NCBI GenBank assembly: GCA_015999745.1
Contig: JAECQP010000027.1
Span: 1 to 46,539 of the forward strand
Origin: Sphingobacteriia bacterium
GTDB lineage: Bacteria > Bacteroidota > Bacteroidia > Chitinophagales > Chitinophagaceae
Direction of reading: 5' to 3'
Length of the DNA stretch: 46,539 nucleotides
The notes beneath the pieces are model-generated. The model made no database searches. It worked only from the letters and a program-made list of their open reading frames with translations, and was not told the DNA's origin. The position numbers and the translations under genes were made by a program. Each line of letters begins with the position of its first letter. The first letter of the stretch is position 1. Below, in pieces: positions 25,878 through 34,883 of the stretch.

Positions 25878-26831
25878 ATGAATGTAAAGGTCTTGCTTTT
25901 AATGGTTTTGCTCTCCGGCGGAACTGTTTTAATGGCGCAGGACAATGTGGTAACCGCTTTAAAGCGGGAAGCCAACCGGAATATCAAAAGAGACAATGAC
26001 ACATCAACTACCTGGAACTGGAAACGAGGAGGACTGATGAGTTTTAACCTGGCCCAGGGTTCCCTGAGCAACTGGGCAGCCGGCGGCGATAACTTTTCAC
26101 TGACCGTGAACGGCTACTTTAACTACTTCATTTATTACAAAAAGAACCGGCATGGCTGGGACAATAATATAGACATCAATCTGGGTTATATCCAGTCTAC
26201 CAGCCAGGGTAGCCGGAAGAATGACGACCGTTTCGATTACCTCAGTAAGTACGGCTATAAAATGGATACCGTGGGAAAATGGTTCCTGACCGCCCTGTTC
26301 AACTTCCGGACACAATTCTTCGACGGCTATACCTATTCCAACAATATCGGAAATTATACCTCCTCGCTGCTTTCTCCCGGTTATTTCATTCTGTCTGCCG
26401 GATTTGATTATAAGCCGGATACCAAATTATCCGTGTTCCTTTCTCCCATTACTTCCCGTTGGATTGTGATGGCGAACAAAACATTGTCTGAAAAAGGCGG
26501 TTATGGTGTCCCCAAAGGCGCACATTCCTACAATGAGATCGGTGCATTTGCCACATTGAACTATAATACAGTAATAGCGAAGAACATCAATTACAAGGGC
26601 AGGGTGGATTTATTTTCCAATTACCAGCATCAGCCGCAGAATGTGGATCTGTTCATGACCAACCTGTTCTCTTTCAAGATCAACAGGTATTTCTCTGCAA
26701 CCTATACGCTGGATCTGATCTATGATGATGATGTGCGGTTATTCGGTCCCACCAAAGACGCTCCGGGATTGCAATCCAAGAGCCTGGTTGGTATCGGGTT
26801 TCTGAAACCGATCAATATCAAACGCCGCTAA
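25878..26831 (+). CDS. DUF3078 family outer-membrane beta-barrel protein
   Basis: 317 residues from the ATG at 25878 (MNVKVLLLMV); the in-frame start at 25854 overlaps the promoter box. A signal peptide ends near LMAQ. The body is rich in alternating aromatic strands, with the family hallmark WKRGGLMSFNLAQGSLSNWAAGGDN near residues 47-71, a long GYIQSTSQGSRKNDDRFD loop and repeated amphipathic strands to the C-terminus. This is DUF3078, predicted outer-membrane proteins of Bacteroidota with unknown function. It is convergent with purK (12-base gap) and shares a divergent promoter region with miaB. Confidence 0.82.
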   Translation: MNVKVLLLMVLLSGGTVLMAQDNVVTALKREANRNIKRDNDTSTTWNWKRGGLMSFNLAQGSLSNWAAGGDNFSLTVNGYFNYFIYYKKNRHGWDNNIDINLGYIQSTSQGSRKNDDRFDYLSKYGYKMDTVGKWFLTALFNFRTQFFDGYTYSNNIGNYTSSLLSPGYFILSAGFDYKPDTKLSVFLSPITSRWIVMANKTLSEKGGYGVPKGAHSYNEIGAFATLNYNTVIAKNINYKGRVDLFSNYQHQPQNVDLFMTNLFSFKINRYFSATYTLDLIYDDDVRLFGPTKDAPGLQSKSLVGIGFLKPINIKRR

Positions 26832-26843
26832 GGTGTAAAAGCT

Positions 26844-27974
26844 TTAAGCCTTGGTATCGGTGATTACACTCAGCAGGTTCTTGATCTTATTGGCTTTATG
26901 CGTTAAATCGTGGTAACTGGAATGCATCACCGTTATGTGCCCCATTTTTCTGCCGGGCCTGGTTTGTTTTTTTCCATAAAGATGCACAAATGCATTGTCG
27001 ATTTTCAGCACTTCATGCAGTCCTTCATAATGTGCAGGGCCGCTGTGTCCTTCCGCGCCAATAATATTAATAATGGCTGCGGGTAAAATAGGAGCGGTAT
27101 TGCCCAGGGGATAACCCAGAATGATTCTCCAGAGCATGTCGTACTGGCTGCAATGATTGGCTTCGATGGTATGGTGGCCGCTATTGTGTACACGCGGCGC
27201 TGTTTCATTTACCCATACATCCCCGTTGATATCAATGAACATTTCAATGGCAAATAAGCCGGGACTCTGCAATGCTTTTACCAGTTTGATGGCCACCGCT
27301 TCCGCAACCCACAGCACATTCTCCGGAATCAGGGCCGGGCTTACCTGGTAGTCGAGCAGGTTCAGTGCGGGGTTCACCATCATTTCGGAGGCAGGATAAA
27401 TAGCAGCGCTGCCATTGGTATGCATGGCCACAATCAGGGCAATTTCTTTTTGGATGGCCACTTTTTTCTCCAACACACTAGGGGCGTCGAAAGCGTAAAC
27501 AAGGTCGGAAGTGGAATTCAATACCTGAACGCCTTTGCCGTCGTAGCCGCCTTCCCCAATCTTATGCACCGCGGGTAAGAAATCCGACAGGGCTTCGATT
27601 TCAACCCTGTTCTGTGTAATAATAAATTCGGAACTGGGAATCCCATTGTCTTTGTAAAACTGTTTCTGAACAATTTTGTTTTTGATGATGCGGATGGCTG
27701 CTGGGGAGGGATAGATTGTAACACCTTCCTCCTGCAGTTTTTCCAGTGCATCCACGTTCACCGACTCAATTTCGATGGTAATGGCATCCAGGCCTTTACC
27801 AAATGCATATACTGCATCGTAGTTGGTAATATCCCCTTTTGTAAAATGATGACAGAGGTGTGCGGCAGGGCATTCCGGGTCATTCTCCAGTACATATGTT
27901 TCTACCGTATAGTTAGCTGCTGCCTGCAGCAGCATTCTACCCAATTGACCGCCTCCGAGGATTCCTACTTTCAT
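26844..27974 (-). CDS. purK: 5-(carboxyamino)imidazole ribonucleotide synthase PurK
   Basis: 376 residues from the ATG at 27974 (MKVGILGGGQLGRML); the frame continues to 28241 but the extra 89 codons have no coding character. The N-terminal nucleotide-binding loop GILGGGQLGRM, the ATP-grasp body with HKIGEGGYDGKGVQV, FIDINGDVWVNETAPRVHNSGHHT and the C-terminal HLYGKKQTRPGRKMGHI are all diagnostic of PurK. The enzyme makes N5-CAIR from AIR, bicarbonate and ATP in purine synthesis. Its partner PurE is not in the window. It is transcribed alone, divergent from hppD. Confidence 0.95.
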   Translation of the reverse strand: MKVGILGGGQLGRMLLQAAANYTVETYVLENDPECPAAHLCHHFTKGDITNYDAVYAFGKGLDAITIEIESVNVDALEKLQEEGVTIYPSPAAIRIIKNKIVQKQFYKDNGIPSSEFIITQNRVEIEALSDFLPAVHKIGEGGYDGKGVQVLNSTSDLVYAFDAPSVLEKKVAIQKEIALIVAMHTNGSAAIYPASEMMVNPALNLLDYQVSPALIPENVLWVAEAVAIKLVKALQSPGLFAIEMFIDINGDVWVNETAPRVHNSGHHTIEANHCSQYDMLWRIILGYPLGNTAPILPAAIINIIGAEGHSGPAHYEGLHEVLKIDNAFVHLYGKKQTRPGRKMGHITVMHSSYHDLTHKANKIKNLLSVITDTKA

Positions 27975-28090
27975 AATAAGCTGATGTTCAGCGAAGATAA
28001 CCAACCAATTTACAGGATGGTGAAAAACTCCCGACAAATCCCTATTTTCGTTACAATGATACCCGATTATCCGCATAAGCTCTTCAATGA

Positions 28091-28111
28091 TACCCGTTAC
28101 GGGTACTTTTT
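28091..28111. repeat. Palindrome in the purK-hppD intergenic region
   Basis: Arms tacccg (28091-28096) and cgggta (28100-28105) around a 3-base spacer, followed by c and five T. It could be a weak terminator, an operator or a leader hairpin. A 12-base direct repeat caatgatacccg occurs at 28054-28065 and again at 28085-28096, the second copy sharing the left arm. Function unknown. Confidence 0.4.
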
Positions 28112-28216
28112 GCTGATGGAAACATTGGCCATGGGTCGATAAGCCATTCTCTTCCTCCTGCCGGGGGGATCTCTGTTTTTTCTTTCCAGAACACCATTTA
28201 CTTAAAAACCATTTAT

Positions 28217-29341
28217 ATGAACACGATTGCTGCAAAAGCAAGCACTGCTTCTATTGATTTCTTACCCTTGCATGGTACCGATTATGTAGAATTCTATGTT
28301 GGCAATGCCAAACAGGCGGCCCATTTTTATAAAACGGCCTTTGGGTTCCAGAGCCTGGCTTATGCCGGCCCGGAAACCGGTGTAAAGGATCGGGCCAGCT
28401 ATGCCGTACGTCAGCATAAACTCACTTTTGTTTTTACGACCCCACTTTCCTCTCAGAACCCGATGGCCGATCATATTTATCAACACGGGGATGGGGTAAA
28501 GATGCTGGCCCTGATGGTGGATGACGCAACCGATGCCTGGGAGCAGACCACTCAACGGGGAGCCATATCCTATATGATGCCAACGCATCTGCAAGATGAG
28601 GACGGTGAACTGGTCATGAGCGGGATCCATACCTATGGTGATACCGTACACCTTTTTATTGAGCGGGAAAATTACAAAGGTGTATTTATGCCGGGTTACC
28701 GCAAATGGGAAAGCCATTATAACCCCACCGATACCGGGTTGTTATATGTAGATCATTGCGTTGGCAATGTGGGTTGGAACCAGATGAATAAATGGGTGAA
28801 GTTTTATGAGGAGGTGATGGGCTTCCGCAATATCCTCAGCTTCGATGATAAGGATATATCCACCGAATACTCCGCACTCATGAGTAAGGTGATGAGCAAT
28901 GGAAACGGTTATGTGAAATTCCCCATCAACGAGCCTGCCGAAGGAAAGAAAAAATCGCAGGTAGAAGAATACCTCGAATTTTACAATGGAGAAGGCTGTC
29001 AGCACGTAGCGCTGGCTACCGATAATATCGTGGCAACTGTAACAGCACTGCAAAACAGGGGCATCGAATTCCTGAAAGTGCCCTCCACGTATTACGATGA
29101 TCTGCTCAGCAGGGTAGGCGCCATTGAAGAAGACCTGGAGCCGCTGAAAGAGCTGGGCATACTGGTAGACAGAGACGATGAAGGATACCTGTTGCAGATT
29201 TTCTCCAAGCCAGTGGAAGACCGGCCTACCTTATTTTTTGAAATCATACAACGCAAGGGCGCCAAAAGTTTTGGTAAGGGAAATTTCAAAGCGCTGTTCG
29301 AAGCCCTTGAGAGGGAACAGGACAGCCGGGGAAACCTCTGA
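28217..29341 (+). CDS. hppD: 4-hydroxyphenylpyruvate dioxygenase
   Basis: 374 residues, full length for the bacterial enzyme. There are two vicinal-oxygen-chelate domains. The Fe(II) ligands in the C-terminal domain are H180 (LLYVDHCVGNV), H263 (GEGCQHVALAT) and E342 (LFFEIIQRKG). Other signatures are FKALFEALEREQ at the end and QVEEYLEFYNGEG before the second ligand. It converts 4-hydroxyphenylpyruvate to homogentisate in tyrosine breakdown. The next pathway enzyme, homogentisate dioxygenase, is not adjacent. The gene stands alone on the + strand, with 242 bases of non-coding sequence upstream. Confidence 0.96.
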   Translation: MNTIAAKASTASIDFLPLHGTDYVEFYVGNAKQAAHFYKTAFGFQSLAYAGPETGVKDRASYAVRQHKLTFVFTTPLSSQNPMADHIYQHGDGVKMLALMVDDATDAWEQTTQRGAISYMMPTHLQDEDGELVMSGIHTYGDTVHLFIERENYKGVFMPGYRKWESHYNPTDTGLLYVDHCVGNVGWNQMNKWVKFYEEVMGFRNILSFDDKDISTEYSALMSKVMSNGNGYVKFPINEPAEGKKKSQVEEYLEFYNGEGCQHVALATDNIVATVTALQNRGIEFLKVPSTYYDDLLSRVGAIEEDLEPLKELGILVDRDDEGYLLQIFSKPVEDRPTLFFEIIQRKGAKSFGKGNFKALFEALEREQDSRGNL

Positions 29342-29373
29342 CCGGCTCATGGCATGAGATTGCACCAAATAAA

Positions 29374-31062
29374 TTAAACAGCAGGGATATCCGGGATATC
29401 ATTGTCCGGAGTATCAGAAGTATTGAGCTTATAGTCCTTAACAGCTTGTACAATTGCTTTGCAGGAGGAATACAGTTCACGGTTAATATTAAATAGGGTG
29501 GATATGTCTTTTTCCTGCAAGGTATCCCTGCCTGCATGGGTGTAAAAATGATCAATCCGGTTATCGAAGGAGTGTTTAAGCTGTGCCATGATGTTGGTCA
29601 GTTGCCGGATACACTCCTGCTGGTCACTGGTATTGAATGCTTCAATCAATGCTTTGTAGAACCCGGTCAGTTGCTCTTTTAGTTCGTTATAGAGGTCGTA
29701 CTGTACATCAACAATAGAGTTGCTGAGTTCCTGCCGGTCGGGATAGATATCTTTCATGCCCTTTGCGGAGTACATCGCATTCCTGACAGATTCTATCAGT
29801 TTATTCATCCTGCTCAGATCTTCCTTACGATGGTGATGCTCCAGCATTTTGGCATAAAAAGAAAGGATTTCGCCCTCTGTTTCTTTCAGCAGGTTGTACT
29901 TTTCTTTGTGCGATAAGGATTCGGTGAGTTTGGTCTGTTTGGTTTCGTACTGTTCAAATTCTGTATCGGGCATGCCCTTGTGTTCTATATGGAATCCATC
30001 CATATTTAAACGGATGGCGCGATCAATGAACAGTCCCGCTTCTTTTTCCATCATATCCACGGCAGTATCGGAGAGTTCCGGGCTGGTGAGGGGAAGGAAA
30101 ACAGTTACTGTCAGTTTCTCCTCCTTAAACCTGTTTTCGAGGAAATCGCCAAAGCGGTTGAGAAAGAAATAGAAAACAATTACACCAACGATATTGATAA
30201 AAGTCTGGAACGCTACCAGTATAAAAATGGGGTCTTTGATACCAAGCGGGCCGCTGATGGTACGGATGATGGGCTCCAGCAATACAAAACCAAAAATGGA
30301 GGTAGACATGTTGAACATAAAGTTGCCCAGCGCTACCCGTTTTTTGGCAGGGATACCGCCGATAGCACCCAGTACCACTTTAATGGTAGTGCCCAGTTCG
30401 GCGCCGAGTACCAGTACAACGGCCGTTTCAATCGGGATAATTTTGGCATAAAGGGCACTCAGCGCAAGCGCCACCGTTGCAGAGCTGGTTTGAATGAGGG
30501 CGGTAATCACAAAGCCGATCAGTACAAAAACGAATCGGCTATAAGAGAGATAAGGCGTGAAATCGAAATGTTTAAACATGGAGTCCATGCTTTCCTTCAT
30601 ATACTGAAATCCAAGAAACAGAAATCCCAATCCAAGCAGAAACTTTGCAGCTTTAGCAACAAACGCCTTGTTTTTGAAAGCAATCATTGCAACGCCGGCA
30701 ATACCAATGAGCGGCAGTGTAAGGAGGTTCAGCTCAACAGAAAACCCCAGCAGGGCAACCAGCCAGCTGTTAAAAGTGCCGCCTATATTGTTTCCCAGCA
30801 CAACTGCCATCGCATTGCGCATGGTAAGCATACCGGCGCCCACAAAAGACAGCACCATCAGGTTTACGATGGAGCTGCTCTGCAGAATGGCCGTTATCAC
30901 CAGGCCACTGATGATGGCAATGAATTTGTTGCGGGTATTTTTTTGCAGAAATAATTTAAAGGATCTTCCTTCCGCCTGTTTGAGCGATTCTTCCAGGTGG
31001 TTCATGCCATACAAAAAAAAGGCGAGGCCGGCCAGCAGCTTCCAGAATTCAGTCGTCGGCAT
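29374..31062 (-). CDS. Na+/phosphate cotransporter with C-terminal PhoU-like domain
   Basis: 562 residues. The membrane part (about 1-310) has two inverted Na_Pi_cotrans repeats with the paired motifs QSSSIVNLMVLSFVGAG and QTSSATVALALSALYAK. The following segment VLVLGAELGTTIKVVLGAIGG is also characteristic. The cytoplasmic C-terminal half (about 340-555) is helical and PhoU-like, with HHHRKEDLSRMNKLIESVRNAMY. This matches the NptA/YjbB-type symporters. The small upstream gene at 31066-31452 is 3 bases away and is probably co-transcribed, so its product may act with this transporter. Confidence 0.92.
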   Translation of the reverse strand: MPTTEFWKLLAGLAFFLYGMNHLEESLKQAEGRSFKLFLQKNTRNKFIAIISGLVITAILQSSSIVNLMVLSFVGAGMLTMRNAMAVVLGNNIGGTFNSWLVALLGFSVELNLLTLPLIGIAGVAMIAFKNKAFVAKAAKFLLGLGFLFLGFQYMKESMDSMFKHFDFTPYLSYSRFVFVLIGFVITALIQTSSATVALALSALYAKIIPIETAVVLVLGAELGTTIKVVLGAIGGIPAKKRVALGNFMFNMSTSIFGFVLLEPIIRTISGPLGIKDPIFILVAFQTFINIVGVIVFYFFLNRFGDFLENRFKEEKLTVTVFLPLTSPELSDTAVDMMEKEAGLFIDRAIRLNMDGFHIEHKGMPDTEFEQYETKQTKLTESLSHKEKYNLLKETEGEILSFYAKMLEHHHRKEDLSRMNKLIESVRNAMYSAKGMKDIYPDRQELSNSIVDVQYDLYNELKEQLTGFYKALIEAFNTSDQQECIRQLTNIMAQLKHSFDNRIDHFYTHAGRDTLQEKDISTLFNINRELYSSCKAIVQAVKDYKLNTSDTPDNDIPDIPAV

Positions 31063-31065
31063 TCA

Positions 31066-31452
31066 TCAGGATTGTTGGGCAAAATACTTATTTACCATGG
31101 CCTGTTGTTCTGGCTCCGACATGCGATCGGTGGTTTCCAGTTTGATCCGGATATTCGCAAAATGAGCATCCTCTTTTAACAGGTTCATCAATTCGTTCTT
31201 GGCGTTTGTAGGGCCAAAGAGCAATACATGATCATATCCAAGGATCACTTTGGCGATTGCCTCATAGTAGCTTTTCTGTTGTCCCCTTTCTTTATTATGG
31301 AGCACTTCTTCTCCTTTGTGGATGGTTTCGGACTGTTCATTGGGGGTGAAGCGGGAAACGATGCGGATTTCCTTATCGGAAGAGCCTGCGGGTTCTATTG
31401 TGTGAGCACTGGCATGATCCATCCAGATGCCAATTTTAGCGGGAGTTTTCAT
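31066..31452 (-). CDS. Small protein resembling eRF1-type/translation-factor-like domains
   Basis: 128 residues, no signal peptide. It begins with KIGIWMDHASAHTIE, a motif I associate with small bacterial proteins that resemble a release-factor (eRF1 domain 3 type) fold. A central AKVILGYDHVLLFGPTNAKNELMNLL segment follows. The rest is mixed alpha/beta. The gene is directly upstream of the Na/Pi cotransporter with a 3-base gap. The family link is weak and from memory, and no release-factor catalytic motif (GGQ) is present. It could be a stress-linked or regulatory protein. The gene itself is convincing because of its tight coupling and codon use. Confidence 0.65.
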   Translation of the reverse strand: MKTPAKIGIWMDHASAHTIEPAGSSDKEIRIVSRFTPNEQSETIHKGEEVLHNKERGQQKSYYEAIAKVILGYDHVLLFGPTNAKNELMNLLKEDAHFANIRIKLETTDRMSEPEQQAMVNKYFAQQS

Positions 31453-31498
31453 AAAGCAAGATTTAAAAGTGAATAACCATTCGGTTACTCCTATAAAG

Positions 31499-32062
31499 TT
31501 AATGCTTTCTCAGTAGTTTGGGGCCGTACCAGAGCCAGAATCCGGTAATGGTAAAAATAAGCAGGGCAATGCCCATGATGGTAGTGTAAACCAGCTTGAT
31601 GATGCCATCCGTATTAAAGTAATGGTCTAAAATGGAACCATCGTGGATCTTTTCGATATAATCAGATCTTCTTTGTTCAATGTGCAGCAGTTTGCCGGTA
31701 GCGCCATCCAGTTGAAGGCCGGTAAAATGTTGGGTAAATACGAATTTTACGGTCCCCTTCTCTTTTCTGATATCGATCCGGTCAATTTCTGTGGAAAGTT
31801 CCGGTGATACGGAATCGCGCAGATAACTGCAGGCATTCCGGTAAAGACTGTCGGTACTCAGCCAATCCTTCAGGTTGGTGGAACTGCCTTTATAAGTGGG
31901 CGACATAATGATGCCCCCGCTGTTTTTCTTCCAGCCCAAAATCAGTCCGGTCAGTGAGATCACAAAGAAGAATACAAATAGCAATGCTCCGGTATACCGG
32001 TGTATTTTCCGGAAAACCCGGAGCGTCTTTGCTTGTTCCTTTCTTTTGTTATCAATGGCCAT
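31499..32062 (-). CDS. PepSY-associated transmembrane protein
   Basis: 187 residues: an N-terminal helix with KIHRYTGALLFVFFFVISLTG (about 18-38), a periplasmic PepSY-like segment (about 45-140, with IDRIDIRKEKGTVKFVF and GATGKLLHIEQR), a central DGSILDHYF, and a C-terminal helix ending GFWLWYGPKLLRKH. This is the short form of the PepSY-TM family, seen in iron-uptake and respiratory contexts. It has one PepSY unit rather than two. No neighbouring TonB receptor is present. The first histidine (H20 region) and the HDG/HY pair could bind heme or metal, but this is a guess. Confidence 0.8.
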   Translation of the reverse strand: MAIDNKRKEQAKTLRVFRKIHRYTGALLFVFFFVISLTGLILGWKKNSGGIIMSPTYKGSSTNLKDWLSTDSLYRNACSYLRDSVSPELSTEIDRIDIRKEKGTVKFVFTQHFTGLQLDGATGKLLHIEQRRSDYIEKIHDGSILDHYFNTDGIIKLVYTTIMGIALLIFTITGFWLWYGPKLLRKH

Positions 32063-32110
32063 GCAGAGGTGTTTGTTATAAAGTTAAGGCTGCTGTTGAA
32101 TAAACAGGCG

Positions 32111-32668
32111 CTATTGGGGCAATTGACCGGCAGAAAGGGCCTTCCAATCGGTCTTTTGGATGGTATAGTTGAAATTGAGCGTGGGTGCCTCTCCAAAATA
32201 CCGGTGCTCTTCTACACCGGTTTTAAGGGCGCCGATTTTTTCAATGGCTTTTTGAGAACGGATATTTCCAGCGCCGATGTGAAAAATCACAGCATCGGCA
32301 AAGCCAAAAGCATGCCCGATCATGAGCGCCTTGGCCGATCTGTTGTATCCCTTTCCCCAGCAGGATCTCGCATAAAAAGTATAACCGATTTCAATGGAAT
32401 GCGCCGCCTCATTGTAGTTGCAGAAACGACTGCTTCCGATGGCTTCGCCGGTTTGGGTATCGGTGATCAGGAATGCGCCCCCCGATTCAATGGCGCCTTT
32501 AAAGAAATTTTCAAAGACGTCCCGGCGGTACCTGTTTTTATTGGGATGCTGTTCCCAGATCAGGGGATCGCAGGCAACCGCATATAATTTTTCAAAATCT
32601 TCCGGTTTTAAAGGGTACAAACTGACCCATTCGCTGGCAAGATGGCTGGGTTGTAAATCTGGATACAT
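32111..32668 (-). CDS. GNAT-family N-acetyltransferase (RimJ/RimL type)
   Basis: 185 residues from the ATG at 32668 (MYPDLQPSHL). The longer frame to 32701 would overlap the kinase gene's 3' end by 20 bases, while this start leaves a 13-base gap. The acetyl-CoA-binding motif A is RSCWGKGYNRSAKALMIGHAF, preceded by HSIEIGYTFYA. LYPLKPEDFEKLYAVACDP at the start is typical of RimJ/RimL-like members that act on small molecules or protein N-termini. The gene lies downstream of the histidine kinase gene on the same strand. Substrate unknown. Confidence 0.84.
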   Translation of the reverse strand: MYPDLQPSHLASEWVSLYPLKPEDFEKLYAVACDPLIWEQHPNKNRYRRDVFENFFKGAIESGGAFLITDTQTGEAIGSSRFCNYNEAAHSIEIGYTFYARSCWGKGYNRSAKALMIGHAFGFADAVIFHIGAGNIRSQKAIEKIGALKTGVEEHRYFGEAPTLNFNYTIQKTDWKALSAGQLPQ

Positions 32669-32681
32669 AGTTGGGTAATTG

Positions 32682-34736
32682 CTATAAGGGTAATTCAACA
32701 AAGAAGGTTGTGCCTTCGTTTACTTCACTTTCCAGCCATATTTTACCGCCGTGAGCCAAAACGATCTGCTTGCAGATATAGAGGCCCAGACCATAAGATT
32801 TTTCTCCGTCGGTCCCTTTTCTTTTGGCAGATGTATTCAAATCAAAAACCTGGGATTGCAGTTCTTTGGGAATGCCAATGCCCTGGTCGCTGACAGATAA
32901 GCGTAACTGATGATCGGTTTGTTCAATACTGAAAGTGATGCTGGCGCCTTTGGGGCTGAACTTTACCGCATTGGTAATCAGGTTGGAAATCACCCGCTTC
33001 ATTTTTTCGGTATCTATCCGGATGATACTATTGCCGGCTGTATTGTTAATGTGGAGTTTCTGCTTTTTTTCCGAAATTTTTACCTTTACCAGGTTCTCAC
33101 AATCGTTGATGAATGTTTCTATGGAGATGTCCTGTTTCTCCATAGGTTTATTGCTGAATGTAGAGGTAGAAAGAATATCGTTGATGAGGTTGAGTGAACT
33201 GTTACACGAGGATCGGATCACTTGTAATAATTCGGTTTTCTGGTGTTCGTCCTTCTCGTCAAAAATCAGCTGAACCAGGGTAGGAATGGAGGCGACCGGC
33301 GTTCTAAGATCATGGGCCACCAGCTTCAGGATACTGTCTTTTTCCCGGGCGTTTTTCTCCAGTTCCGAAACAGTGATTTCCAGGTGATCATTTTGTTCGT
33401 TGATTTTTTGATTCAGCAACTGTAACTGTTTTACGTTCCTGCGGCTCCTGTACCAGTTATACCATAAAATTAAAGCGGCAGAAATGACGGAGACCAGGAG
33501 CACAACAAATAAGATGATGTAAACCTGTTTCAGCTTGTTGTCGCTTTCCGCCTGCTGCAGCGCTCTTTGCCGCTCAAAAATGTCCAACTGCTTATTGATA
33601 TCAATTTCGTAGACGCTTTTACTGGCAGCGTCAAAAGTTTCTTTTTCGGCATTGTAATGCTGCAGGTTTTTATACGCTTCCGCAATATTGTTTTTGCGAT
33701 CGTTGTACTTCCACATCAGCCAGTGCCATTGAATGGAAGCCTTTTTGTTTTCAAAACCGGCAAGGGAATTCCTGATATCGGAGAGTGCAAGATTCAGGCT
33801 GTCCAACTGATTGTTTTCGTAATAGAGCGTGGCCAGTTTCAGGTAGCTGAACTGTGCATCATTCACATCACTTCCTTTTCGTAAATTGATGGCAACACTT
33901 TTTCGGAACATGTCTGCAGCGCCTTTTCTGTCGCCGCTTTTCAGCAACACATCTCCCAGGTTGCCGTAAATAACTCCCCTTGCCATTTCATTGAACCGGG
34001 CATTATCCGGGTTGATTTGGGTATTGGCAAGAATAAAATCAAGGGCTTTGTAGTAATAAAGACGCGCACTATCCGTCAGGCCGGCTTTGTAATAACTGAG
34101 TGCAATATTGTTGAGTAATTCCTGTTCGCGGAAAAATTTAACAAACCGCGTATCATGGCATCCCTGCGATTCAATGAAAGCCTGCTTAAAGTTGTCCTTG
34201 GCTTCCAGGTATTTTTCCTGTCGGTAAAGAATCATGGCAACCCGGTAACTGTATTCCTTACGGGCGCAGGAGTCTATCTTAATAGTATTATTTTGCCTTG
34301 CCTTATAATAAAAAGTATAGGCTTCGTTGTACTTCTGGTTAGTAAAATGCGCGTCTCCGTTGGCCAGATAGGCTTTCGTGAATTCATCGGGATAATCGTT
34401 AGGGCTCAGCCCTTTCAGGATCAGTAACATGGAGTCTGCGTACAGTTCGGCAGAATCGGGTTTTTTGATGTGAAAGCTATAGGCCCCGGCCTTGTATTCG
34501 AAGATCCGGATTTTATCGCTGATACCGAGTTCCTTGCCGGCTATGGCGGAATCTAGATAGGGGAGATAGTTGGTTCTGTAAGCAGGTAAGCCGGCAGACA
34601 GCTTGTTGATCAGGCTGTCTATTGCTGAACTTTCTTTGGAAAGATATGTCCCTTTGTTGCTACAACTGATAGCAAACACAAGCACAAAGAATAAGGTGGT
34701 ATATGTATAAAGTGGTTTAAGCACCCCTGCTTTCAT
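32682..34736 (-). CDS. TPR-containing sensor histidine kinase
   Basis: 684 residues from the ATG at 34736 (MKAGVLKPLY). The N-terminus is a lipoprotein-like signal with Cys25 in FAISCSNKG. Residues about 40-370 are tetratricopeptide-like repeats facing the periplasm. A membrane helix covers about 406-426. A coiled coil (430-468) precedes the HisKA domain with H475 in VAHDLRTP, and HATPase_c has the N-box ITNAVKF (587-593), DQGIG (617-621) and YGLGLYICK (648-656). It has no receiver domain and no adjacent regulator, so it is an orphan hybrid-free kinase. The signal sensed is unknown. The gene stands between ahcY and a GNAT gene. Confidence 0.9.
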   Translation of the reverse strand: MKAGVLKPLYTYTTLFFVLVFAISCSNKGTYLSKESSAIDSLINKLSAGLPAYRTNYLPYLDSAIAGKELGISDKIRIFEYKAGAYSFHIKKPDSAELYADSMLLILKGLSPNDYPDEFTKAYLANGDAHFTNQKYNEAYTFYYKARQNNTIKIDSCARKEYSYRVAMILYRQEKYLEAKDNFKQAFIESQGCHDTRFVKFFREQELLNNIALSYYKAGLTDSARLYYYKALDFILANTQINPDNARFNEMARGVIYGNLGDVLLKSGDRKGAADMFRKSVAINLRKGSDVNDAQFSYLKLATLYYENNQLDSLNLALSDIRNSLAGFENKKASIQWHWLMWKYNDRKNNIAEAYKNLQHYNAEKETFDAASKSVYEIDINKQLDIFERQRALQQAESDNKLKQVYIILFVVLLVSVISAALILWYNWYRSRRNVKQLQLLNQKINEQNDHLEITVSELEKNAREKDSILKLVAHDLRTPVASIPTLVQLIFDEKDEHQKTELLQVIRSSCNSSLNLINDILSTSTFSNKPMEKQDISIETFINDCENLVKVKISEKKQKLHINNTAGNSIIRIDTEKMKRVISNLITNAVKFSPKGASITFSIEQTDHQLRLSVSDQGIGIPKELQSQVFDLNTSAKRKGTDGEKSYGLGLYICKQIVLAHGGKIWLESEVNEGTTFFVELPL

Positions 34737-34832
34737 CTCTCTTGCTTTTAAAAAGGTACGCCTGATCTTTACAAGATAAAACAGTTTTCCCAAAGATTGG
34801 CAGCCTGTGAATAAGCTGGGAGCATTTACATC

Positions 34833-34862
34833 AAAAAAGATCCCCCGGTAACCGGGGGATCT
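34833..34862 (-). terminator. Rho-independent terminator of ahcY
   Basis: Perfect 12-base arms agatcccccggt (34838-34849) and accgggggatct (34851-34862) with one base between; the effective loop is larger. On the minus strand it is followed by six T (A-run 34833-34838). The stem begins 21 bases after the ahcY stop. Confidence 0.9.
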
Positions 34863-34883
34863 GACGTGTATTGTAAGGAGATA

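Noticed and set aside
28017..28142. A 41-residue open frame (MVKNSRQIPIF...) on the + strand in the purK-hppD gap
   Set aside because: It has no recognisable family, contains the direct repeat and palindrome, and could be chance in a regulatory region. Ribosome profiling or conservation would be needed.
27975..28241. N-terminal extension of PurK by 89 codons
   Set aside because: The extra residues lack any domain, and the true nucleotide-binding loop starts directly at the ATG at 27974. The extension overlaps the hppD start.
34737..34793. Longer start for the histidine kinase (19 extra residues)
   Set aside because: The extra residues precede the lipoprotein-type signal and are basic, which would disturb export; the ATG at 34736 fits better.
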